A stretch of 5,332 bases of DNA from Sulfurospirillum arcachonense. Its GTDB lineage: Bacteria; Campylobacterota; Campylobacteria; Campylobacterales; Sulfurospirillaceae. This document shows, piece after piece, positions 1-5,332 of this stretch. Where the stretch lies: positions 1-5,332 of the forward strand of contig DQTM01000266.1 in assembly GCA_015662785.1 (NCBI GenBank), written 5' to 3'. Both the position numbers and the translations under genes were made by a program. The notes below the pieces were generated by a model that searched no databases, was not told the DNA's origin, and saw nothing but the letters and a program-made list of their open reading frames with translations. Position 1 is the stretch's first letter. Each line of letters opens with the position of its first letter.

Positions 1-345
1 AATCTTTTTATGGCAAAGATGAAACAAACTCTTAATGATGAAGAACATGCAAAAGCAAGAGAATCTATCATGATGCATGTTAGAAAAGTAGTACCGTACA
101 GCCTAATGGTCGCAGTTGCTTCTGGAATTTTTCTTTTTACACAGCATTTTGGTGAGATAGGTGATGATGGTTTTAGTAGATTTCAAATTATGCTTAGTAT
201 AAAAGCAATTTTGGGACTTTGGTTAGGAGTAAGAGGCATAAATCAAAAACTTTTTGGTATTCAGCCTTGGGTCTTTAAAAGCCATTTGTTTCCTTTTGGC
301 TTGGTAGTTATAATTATATTGATATCACAGTTAATGTATTTATAA
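1..345 (+). CDS. Integral membrane protein, C-terminal part (possibly CopD-like)
   Basis: The reading frame is open from the first base of the window, so the gene probably starts upstream. The ATG at base 10 has only nine bases before it, and no ribosome site can be judged. Counting from that Met, three hydrophobic stretches are visible at about residues 27-45, 59-76 and 92-110, so this is an inner-membrane protein with at least three spans. A charged segment rich in Glu, Lys and Arg (about residues 3-26) precedes the first span, as expected for a loop between an earlier lost helix and this one. The arrangement resembles small four-helix CopD/DUF2269-like membrane proteins, but no diagnostic residue is visible and the family call is tentative. 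It ends in TAA and converges on the minus-strand cluster. Confidence 0.7.
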   Translation, partial: NLFMAKMKQTLNDEEHAKARESIMMHVRKVVPYSLMVAVASGIFLFTQHFGEIGDDGFSRFQIMLSIKAILGLWLGVRGINQKLFGIQPWVFKSHLFPFGLVVIIILISQLMYL

Positions 346-348
346 ATG

Positions 349-380
349 TTTACATGTAAGGATTATTCCTTACATGTAAA
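349..380. terminator. Perfect inverted repeat between convergent genes, possible bidirectional terminator
   Basis: The arms at 349-362 and 367-380 are perfectly complementary (14 bp), with a 4-nt loop TTAT at 363-366. The element begins 3 bases after the plus-strand stop and ends 6 bases before the minus-strand stop, the usual place for a shared terminator. The stem has only four G:C pairs and neither side is followed by a clear T-run, so it is a poor match to a classical rho-independent terminator. Each arm also contains the self-complementary decamer TTACATGTAA (350-359 and 370-379), so a protein-binding role is an alternative. Confidence 0.5.
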
Positions 381-386
381 GCTCGC

Positions 387-1862
387 TTAGTGATACTCTA
401 TGATAGTAAGTTTGGTTGATTTGTCTTGTTCAACCTCTTTATAGACATTTTCAAGTGGTTTTATGTGGGCATCTCTTCCATAGATAAAACTTTGCTCCTC
501 AACAATCACTTTATACGCTTTATTAAGGTTTAAAGCTCTTTTTTTACTTGGATTTAAAAGATAAGCAATATTGTTTTTTATCTTTTTTGCTTCACCTATA
601 TCTAGTTTATTGTTTTTGAAAAACTTGTTGTAGACCTCTTGATTTGTTCTAAATTCATTTGCATGATTATTGTTTTTCAAGTAATTTAAATACTCATTTT
701 TTTTATCACTTATCCCATCTAAGCCTTTTTTATCCCAATATCCCCACTCAAATTTACGAGCATATGCAAAAGTAGAATCGCTAATCGCTCCTATATTTGC
801 ATGACAACCTATACAATAAAGAGTTTCTTCGTAGCTTTGTGGACGAAGTTCCCCTTTTGCATCTTCTATAAATCCTTGGTAAACCCAGCCGCGTTTGTTG
901 TAAATCCCGCTCTCTATATCACCTATATAGACACTATATCTATCTGGAAAATCGTGATTTTCTTTAAACTCTTCATCACTAAGACTTTGATGTTCATGAT
1001 AATTTGCCCATCTTAATTTCTTTGCATATCTTAACTCTTTCATTCTTACTGAGAGTTTTATACCTGATTGGGTGGGCTCTATGTATCTGACACTATGCAA
1101 AAACTCTGTTCCAACAGGATATAGTCCAAGGGCTATTTTTTGTTTTTTTGCTTGACCTACATAACTTTTATGTTCCTTGTTTTGCTTTATCAAATCTTCA
1201 ACTATCAAAAGATTTTTTTTATATATATCCAAATTTACTCTTTTATTTTCGTCTAACCAAAAGAGCTTGGGTAATCTTATAAGCACATCATCAGTACTTC
1301 CATTAGTTGGCCAAAATGTTCCTAAAAATGGTCTATATTTAAAAGCTCTCCAGCCAGTTAATGTTCCATTGTTTTTTCTATCAAAACCATCCTCATCAAA
1401 ATTAAATTCACAATCTGGAGTGTATCCATCCCATTTTCCATTGTTATTAAAATCCCATTTAGTTGGGATATTTTTAAGTTTGCTTGAGATGATTATTTCA
1501 CTGTTTTTGTTTTTATAGTTATCTTGTTTTATATACGCCAATATATTTTTATCGGTTATTTTTGATACTTGTTTACTTCTATCTTTAAAAAGATTTGTCC
1601 ATCTATTTTTAGTCGCATATTGTGGGAAAGCATATGATTCTTGTACATCTTCATCACTCATATAGTTTGGAATTTTAGACTTTATATGACAGCTATAACA
1701 AGGGTTATGTTTTACTCCTAATTTATCAACGGTTTTAGTATAACACTGAGATGTAATATATGCAGTTTCGTTGTATAGATTTTTATTTTTTAAATCAATT
1801 TCCACTGAAAAAACAGTTACAGCACTAAAAAGTGCTATAACTAAAAATAATCTACTTAACAT
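387..1862 (-). CDS. Secreted di-heme c-type cytochrome-like protein
   Basis: A protein of 491 residues. An N-terminal hydrophobic signal (about residues 1-19) without a lipobox Cys predicts Sec export to the periplasm. Two c-type heme attachment motifs are visible: CYSCH at residues 55-59 and CIGCH at 350-354, so two covalent hemes with His59 and His354 as proximal ligands are expected. The distal ligands cannot be assigned. Cys40 and Cys151 are the only other cysteines and could pair. Residues 137-161 are rich in Asp, Asn and Gly (starting DFNNNGKWDG) and look like an EF-hand or dockerin-type calcium loop. They are followed by an aromatic/Gly-rich stretch to about residue 190. The C-terminal third is Lys/Asn-rich. 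I do not recognise a named family; an electron-transfer or redox-enzyme role is inferred from the hemes. The ATG overlaps the stop of the upstream gene (TAATG), which suggests translational coupling. It is the last gene of the cluster. Confidence 0.85.
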   Translation of the reverse strand: MLSRLFLVIALFSAVTVFSVEIDLKNKNLYNETAYITSQCYTKTVDKLGVKHNPCYSCHIKSKIPNYMSDEDVQESYAFPQYATKNRWTNLFKDRSKQVSKITDKNILAYIKQDNYKNKNSEIIISSKLKNIPTKWDFNNNGKWDGYTPDCEFNFDEDGFDRKNNGTLTGWRAFKYRPFLGTFWPTNGSTDDVLIRLPKLFWLDENKRVNLDIYKKNLLIVEDLIKQNKEHKSYVGQAKKQKIALGLYPVGTEFLHSVRYIEPTQSGIKLSVRMKELRYAKKLRWANYHEHQSLSDEEFKENHDFPDRYSVYIGDIESGIYNKRGWVYQGFIEDAKGELRPQSYEETLYCIGCHANIGAISDSTFAYARKFEWGYWDKKGLDGISDKKNEYLNYLKNNNHANEFRTNQEVYNKFFKNNKLDIGEAKKIKNNIAYLLNPSKKRALNLNKAYKVIVEEQSFIYGRDAHIKPLENVYKEVEQDKSTKLTIIEYH

Positions 1863-3070
1863 TATTTTGTTAACCTGATGATGTATGTATTGTCTTTATC
1901 AATCCCAAAATCATTGTCATTGATTAAAATCCAATTGTTTTCATCTATATAAGCAATACCTTCGATTTTTTTAGGCATATTTTTTAGACTACTTGTATCT
2001 AAGACTAACTCTTTTTGCATTATATTGTCTAAGTTTTCACTCTGTTCTAAAGAAGGAGTTGTTTTTATGTCATCCCATTTTGAATCTAAGATAGAGTTTT
2101 CAAATTTGACCTTATAAAACTTTGTTGTTTTAGATACTCGTTCTAATACAATTAGTTCATCATCTGCAATTAAAACCATTTCAGAAATTTTAACTGCATT
2201 TTGATTTTTCTTATTATCAAGTTGAAATGATTGCGCATTATCCATTTTGTAAAGATATTCACCAATTACTTGATCTGCTTTAATATCATATTTAAACATT
2301 CTTACTATTGCAGATTTTTTGTATGTTTTTGTATCAGGATTTGCTAAAGGACTCTGCATTGAAAAATATAGATAATTTTCATCTTCACTAATAGCGAGGG
2401 ATTCAATGCCTCTATTTAAAGGTCTTTTTGAGATTATAGCAGGAAGAGAAGAGCTTATTTTATAGTTTGAACCTTCTAAGTTTGTCTCAAAACCAGCAGG
2501 AACTACTCTTTTTAATATTTTCCCATCACTACTTAAATGCAAGATAGATGCACCATACTCTTCTGCTATCCAAAAACTTCCATCTGAAAGTTTGACTAAT
2601 GCTTCTGCATCTAAACCTTGTGGGTCAAAAGCGATTGGATTACCTTTTATATCGTAGGCATTTTCAGTTCCAGCATTTGATACACCACTAACTTGATTAC
2701 CATTTGCATCTTTTATCTGTATTTTTTCTAGAACTTTATAATAATTCTTAAAAAGTTTTATCTTATAAATTGTAGGTGTAAAGTTAGCTACAGGAAAGAT
2801 TTTACCTTTCTCACAAAGTTTTTCTCCCATTAATTTTTTAGAATCTTTACACTTTATATTTGGACCACGGTCAGTAATAGTATAAAAAACATTTGCTGGG
2901 TCATTTTTATAGTGAAATGCACCACTTCCAATACCAATATCGAGTTTTAAAGTTTTATTCTTTAGCTTTATTACATCAAGCTCTTCAGCAACTTGCACTC
3001 TTTTTACATCCCAAGCTAGAGCACTACATGTAAGTAGTACTCCAGCTAATAAAATTAATTTTATTTTCAC
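1862..3070 (-). CDS. Secreted esterase-like phytase-family protein (PF13449 type)
   Basis: A protein of 402 residues with a Sec signal peptide: a Lys-containing start, a hydrophobic core and a likely cleavage after SALA at residue 19. Cys15 lies in LLTC, a poor lipobox, so a soluble periplasmic protein is favoured. Motifs typical of the 'esterase-like activity of phytase' family appear in order: DRGP (67-70), GLDAEAL (152-158), WIAEEYGASI (167-176), NRGIESLAIS (219-228), KIEGIAYID (368-376) and INDNDFG (383-389). This spacing of acidic strands fits a beta-propeller. Cys74 and Cys86 could form a disulfide. Members are annotated as phosphoesterase or phytase-like, but the true substrate is generally unproven. 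The start is GTG at 3070, chosen because the signal peptide begins there and it lies 12 nt after the upstream stop. Its Shine-Dalgarno is weak (AAAAGAAA), so coupling to the upstream gene is likely. Confidence 0.85.
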   Translation of the reverse strand: MKIKLILLAGVLLTCSALAWDVKRVQVAEELDVIKLKNKTLKLDIGIGSGAFHYKNDPANVFYTITDRGPNIKCKDSKKLMGEKLCEKGKIFPVANFTPTIYKIKLFKNYYKVLEKIQIKDANGNQVSGVSNAGTENAYDIKGNPIAFDPQGLDAEALVKLSDGSFWIAEEYGASILHLSSDGKILKRVVPAGFETNLEGSNYKISSSLPAIISKRPLNRGIESLAISEDENYLYFSMQSPLANPDTKTYKKSAIVRMFKYDIKADQVIGEYLYKMDNAQSFQLDNKKNQNAVKISEMVLIADDELIVLERVSKTTKFYKVKFENSILDSKWDDIKTTPSLEQSENLDNIMQKELVLDTSSLKNMPKKIEGIAYIDENNWILINDNDFGIDKDNTYIIRLTK

Positions 3071-3082
3071 AATATTTCTTTT

Positions 3083-4906
3083 TTACTTGCTAATAACTGG
3101 TAGAGGTCCAATATATCCTGTATATGCTCTCATATCTTCTATTTTATTTGCTTTACTTGGCATATCTTTTTCTTTTGTCATGGCGTCACCTTCTCCATAA
3201 GGATGTTGAACAACTGACATTATGTATCCATAACCGTTAATATTGTTGTAATAATATGGAGATGTAGTTTCTGAACCATAAGGAGTTGTTTGGATTCTAG
3301 TTAACTTTTTATTAGCTAAATTATATGACCAAATATAATCATTTTGATGACCTGAACCTGTATCTTCACCGATTATCAAAGTTTTAGTATTTGGAATAAA
3401 AGTGATATTGTCTGGATTTGCTAAAGATGTAACAGAACAGTTATTTCCAGTTATTGATTTATCAACAAAACCTTCAACTAAAGAGTACATTGAATTAGGA
3501 ACATATTTAGAATTTATTTTTGCACCACCTAAGTCATGAGGTGTTGAAAAAGAGAGCATATTTAGGGCATAAACTGCACCACAAGGATTGTATTTGAGTT
3601 TTATATCGTTATTTCCACCCTTGTCGTATTTATCATTTTTTTTACCTTTTTTTGTTTTATTTTCCATCCCTTTACCAATAGAGCTCATAGAAACGTATAA
3701 AATATTTTCATTTGGATTATATGAAATACCTTCCATCTTCCTAAATTCTGTAGTTGCCCCTTTCATCGCAGCATATCTTCTTGATTCCATTCTTGATGCT
3801 ATCTCTTCCATGCCGTTTTTGACTTTTAAACATTCATATCCCGTTGTAGTGTTAATAGAGGTAAATCCAGTTGAACAGCTATTGTTATTTGGACTTGATA
3901 CTTCAAAAATATCATTAAATTTTATTTTTTTATCTAAAGCAACTTTTATTGTATCATTTGATGAATGACCTAAATTAACCCATGTTATGTCGGCTCGTCC
4001 AGCTCCTCTTGAACTTCTTTGCTCCCACTTTGCAGCATATAAAGTACCAGCACTTAAGTCTCTTTTTTCATCCGCAACAAACATAAATAGAGCTACATTT
4101 GTTCCATCATCACTTAAAAATACAGTTTTCTCGTCTGGCATAACGTAAGATAATTCATGTGCAAATCTACCCATGGCATAATGCTTTGCAACTTTTACAT
4201 CACCTTTCTCGTTTAAAACTGTAACTTCAGGTGTCCAACCATAATCATAAGGGTTTAATTTTTTCAAATCTCCACCATAGTAATCGGCCATAGCATCATA
4301 ATATGCATTGATTGAACCATCTGCTTTTACTTTTGCTGCATCTGGTTCATACTCTTCACTCCCTAGATGAGAATTCCAAGGTGTAACAGACCCAGCACAT
4401 GGAACCCAAAGTCCATTAACAGATGAAAAATCAATATTTTTTGTGCTTATTGCGTGAAGTTGACCATTTGATGTCTGTTCCAACTCAGTTATATACATAG
4501 CCGCAGGTCTTGTTTCAAATTGAGATACCATAAATAATTTATCTCCAATAGGTAAAAGTGAAGAAAAATCATTTGAGTTAGATATTTTTACAGAACCATC
4601 TTTTGCATATATTGGTTTAGAGTTACTATCATAAACCAAACCATAAGTACCCCCACCAACTTTATCTCCTGATCTTAGAATCGTGTTAAAACCGATTTTA
4701 TGTTTAACTCCATCAACGCTAATATAAGAAGAGGCTGTAATTCTTCTTTTCTCATATTCACTTTGTGGAACTTTTACGCTACTAAATTCAATAGTATGGT
4801 TTTGAACTTTTAAAGGTTCTTTTGTTGACATGTTTTGAGTTGAATTAGTACAACCAACAAGAAAAGCTGAAACGACCAATGATGTAGCTATGATTTTTGA
4901 TTTCAT
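3083..4906 (-). CDS. PhoX-like (DUF839) phosphatase-family lipoprotein
   Basis: A protein of 607 residues, near the usual PhoX length. The N-terminus has a Lys-containing start, a hydrophobic core and a lipobox LVGC with Cys19, so it should be a Sec-exported, lipid-anchored protein. PhoX/DUF839 features are CAGSVTPW at 170-177 followed by SEE at 183-185 (canonical PhoX has a CAGG-TPWGTWL-CEE motif whose first Cys is an iron ligand), GRFAHE at 246-251 (conserved GRF-HE, its Glu a likely metal ligand), DDGTN at 266-270, GTLYAAKW at 287-294, MEGISYNP at 391-398, NPDNITFIP at 498-506 and QHP at 567-569. PhoX enzymes are iron- and calcium-dependent alkaline phosphatases with a six-bladed propeller. 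Family membership is fairly sure; phosphatase activity is inferred. A Lys/Gly/Asn-rich insert sits at 411-440. Cys344/Cys359 and Cys442/Cys490 could pair. The start is supported by an AGGAG site. It is the first gene of the cluster. Confidence 0.85.
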   Translation of the reverse strand: MKSKIIATSLVVSAFLVGCTNSTQNMSTKEPLKVQNHTIEFSSVKVPQSEYEKRRITASSYISVDGVKHKIGFNTILRSGDKVGGGTYGLVYDSNSKPIYAKDGSVKISNSNDFSSLLPIGDKLFMVSQFETRPAAMYITELEQTSNGQLHAISTKNIDFSSVNGLWVPCAGSVTPWNSHLGSEEYEPDAAKVKADGSINAYYDAMADYYGGDLKKLNPYDYGWTPEVTVLNEKGDVKVAKHYAMGRFAHELSYVMPDEKTVFLSDDGTNVALFMFVADEKRDLSAGTLYAAKWEQRSSRGAGRADITWVNLGHSSNDTIKVALDKKIKFNDIFEVSSPNNNSCSTGFTSINTTTGYECLKVKNGMEEIASRMESRRYAAMKGATTEFRKMEGISYNPNENILYVSMSSIGKGMENKTKKGKKNDKYDKGGNNDIKLKYNPCGAVYALNMLSFSTPHDLGGAKINSKYVPNSMYSLVEGFVDKSITGNNCSVTSLANPDNITFIPNTKTLIIGEDTGSGHQNDYIWSYNLANKKLTRIQTTPYGSETTSPYYYNNINGYGYIMSVVQHPYGEGDAMTKEKDMPSKANKIEDMRAYTGYIGPLPVISK

Positions 4907-4914
4907 AGTAGATA

Positions 4915-4919
4915 CTCCT
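4915..4919 (-). promoter_or_regulatory. Ribosome binding site of the PhoX-like gene
   Basis: AGGAG on the minus strand, 8 bases before the ATG at 4906. It is the strongest Shine-Dalgarno of the three minus-strand genes, consistent with this gene leading the operon while the two downstream genes rely on coupling. Confidence 0.85.
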
Positions 4920-4948
4920 AAATTTGAATAGTAAAACCTAAGATTAAC

Positions 4949-4963
4949 TGATAAATATTACAA
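4949..4963. promoter_or_regulatory. Possible Fur-like operator overlapping a candidate -10
   Basis: The 15-mer TGATAAATATTACAA matches the 7-1-7 Fur consensus TGATAAT-N-ATTATCA at 11 of 14 positions. On the minus strand it covers TAATAT (4960-4955), a candidate -10 for the PhoX-like operon about 50 bases upstream of its start codon. No good -35 is visible. The region is AT-rich, so a match of this quality could be chance. Fur control would fit the iron-linked genes on both sides, but this is inference. Confidence 0.25.
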
Positions 4964-4988
4964 GTTGATAACAATAGCTTAGTTTTAC

Positions 4989-5004
4989 TAAAATAGATAT
5001 TTTA
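4989..5004. repeat. AT-rich palindrome in the divergent intergenic region
   Basis: TAAAATA and TATTTTA are perfect 7-bp arms around a GA spacer. The element lies 14 bases upstream of the candidate plus-strand -10 (5018) and about 30 bases upstream of the candidate minus-strand -10, so it is placed where a regulator could affect both genes. AATAGCT (4973-4979) and AGCTATT (5010-5016) flank it as an outer inverted pair with a centre shifted by about 2 bases. A regulatory role is speculative. Confidence 0.3.
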
Positions 5005-5017
5005 ACCATAGCTATTA

Positions 5018-5023
5018 TATAAT
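5018..5023 (+). promoter_or_regulatory. Candidate -10 box (TATAAT) for the HugZ-like gene
   Basis: An exact TATAAT 20 bases before the ATG at 5044. No recognisable -35 lies 16-18 bases upstream, only an AT-rich stretch. This is common for sigma-70 promoters of Campylobacterota but also makes the call less certain. Confidence 0.5.
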
Positions 5024-5033
5024 TATAAAAAAC

Positions 5034-5037
5034 AGGA
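5034..5037 (+). promoter_or_regulatory. Ribosome binding site of the HugZ-like gene
   Basis: AGGA with a 6-base spacer before the ATG at 5044. It fixes the start of the partial gene and shows that no extra N-terminal domain is encoded upstream. Confidence 0.75.
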
Positions 5038-5043
5038 TAAAAG

Positions 5044-5332
5044 ATGGAAAAATATATAGATGAAGAGATAATAGAAAAGTTTGAAAGCTTTTGTGATGAT
5101 AAATACAGTTTGATAATCTCAACAGCAGACAAGGACAATATCCCTTTGACTAATTACTCTCCTTTTGTAAAATCTAAAGGTGATTACTATATTTGTGTAA
5201 GTTCTAATCTTCCTCATTATAAAAATATGGAAGAGCATAAAAAAGCCCATGTTTTTATAATAGAAGATGAAGAAAAGGCTTCTCATATATATGCAAGACA
5301 GAGACTTTATTTTGATGCAAGTTGCGAAGTTA
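5044..5332 (+). CDS. HugZ/HutZ-family split-barrel heme protein (5' part)
   Basis: Ninety-six residues from ATG to the window edge with no stop; my own translation begins MEKYIDEEIIEKF. Residues about 17-96 match the pyridoxamine-phosphate-oxidase-like split barrel of HugZ-type proteins: a SLIISTADKDNIPLTNYSPF strand pair (22-41), YYICVSSNLPHYKNM (48-62), FIIEDEEKASHIYARQRL (71-88). The ED-E-A-(I)-R-RL pattern is close to that of Helicobacter HugZ. HugZ binds heme and is reported to degrade it to release iron. The Helicobacter protein carries an additional N-terminal domain before the barrel; here the barrel starts almost at once, more like the shorter Vibrio HutZ. The heme-ligand region near the C-terminus is outside the window, so heme oxygenase activity cannot be judged, and a general flavin- or heme-binding split-barrel protein remains possible. 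It is divergently oriented to the PhoX-like operon. Confidence 0.8.
   Translation, partial: MEKYIDEEIIEKFESFCDDKYSLIISTADKDNIPLTNYSPFVKSKGDYYICVSSNLPHYKNMEEHKKAHVFIIEDEEKASHIYARQRLYFDASCEV

Noticed and set aside
801..1016. Plus-strand open frame of 71 codons
   Set aside because: It lies antisense inside the di-heme protein gene, shows no ribosome site or recognisable domain, and the minus-strand protein has clear heme motifs over the same bases.
1177..1518. Plus-strand open frame of 113 codons
   Set aside because: It is antisense to the di-heme protein gene; its hydrophobic, Phe/Leu/Ser-rich composition is what the complement of a Lys/Asn-rich gene yields.
3023..3038. Inverted repeat ACTAC / GTAGT around ATGTAA, sharing TACATGTA with the convergent hairpin
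   Set aside because: It lies within the signal-peptide codons of the phytase-like gene, has only 5-bp arms, and an 8-bp shared palindrome is expected by chance in AT-rich DNA.
3588..3968. Plus-strand open frame of 126 codons resembling a membrane protein
   Set aside because: It is antisense to the PhoX-like gene, and its hydrophobic start is the complement of the Lys/Asn-rich insert; there is no independent support.
4907..5043. Search for Pho-box-like direct repeats upstream of the PhoX-like gene
   Set aside because: I found no pair of CTGTCAT-like or GTTTC-like repeats at the right spacing, so phosphate control is not supported by the sequence.
4944..5138. Minus-strand open frame of 64 codons across the divergent intergenic region
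   Set aside because: It overlaps the start, ribosome site and candidate promoter of the HugZ-like gene, has low-complexity hydrophobic content, and ends before the PhoX-like start without a useful ribosome site.

Overview
The window is AT-rich (roughly a third G+C by eye) and almost fully coding. The gene style (AT-rich, AGGA-type ribosome sites, a HugZ-type heme protein, small c-type cytochromes) suggests a Campylobacterota organism such as a Sulfurimonas- or Arcobacter-like bacterium. That assignment is inference; no marker gene in the window fixes it.

Layout: the 3' end of a plus-strand membrane-protein gene (1-345, cut by the window edge) converges on a three-gene minus-strand cluster. 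Between the two ends lies a perfect 14-bp stem, 4-nt loop inverted repeat (349-380). The minus-strand cluster, in transcription order, encodes a PhoX/DUF839-type putative phosphatase with a lipoprotein signal (4906-3083), a secreted esterase-like phytase-family protein (3070-1862, GTG start, 12 nt after the previous stop) and a secreted protein with two CxxCH c-type heme motifs (1862-387, overlapping the previous stop by one base as TAATG). A 137-bp divergent intergenic region (4907-5043) separates this cluster from a plus-strand HugZ/HutZ-like split-barrel gene that starts at 5044 and runs off the window.

The cluster reads as a single operon of three exported proteins. Two belong to families that include or are named for phosphoester-cleaving enzymes, and both are expected to be beta-propellers. 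PhoX needs iron and calcium. The third is a di-heme protein with an Asp/Asn-rich, possibly calcium-binding segment. A periplasmic phosphoester-scavenging unit is the simplest reading, but the role of the cytochrome in it is unexplained, and that is the most interesting point here. No convincing Pho-box repeat is visible upstream. A partial Fur-like match and an AT-rich palindrome are present in the divergent region.
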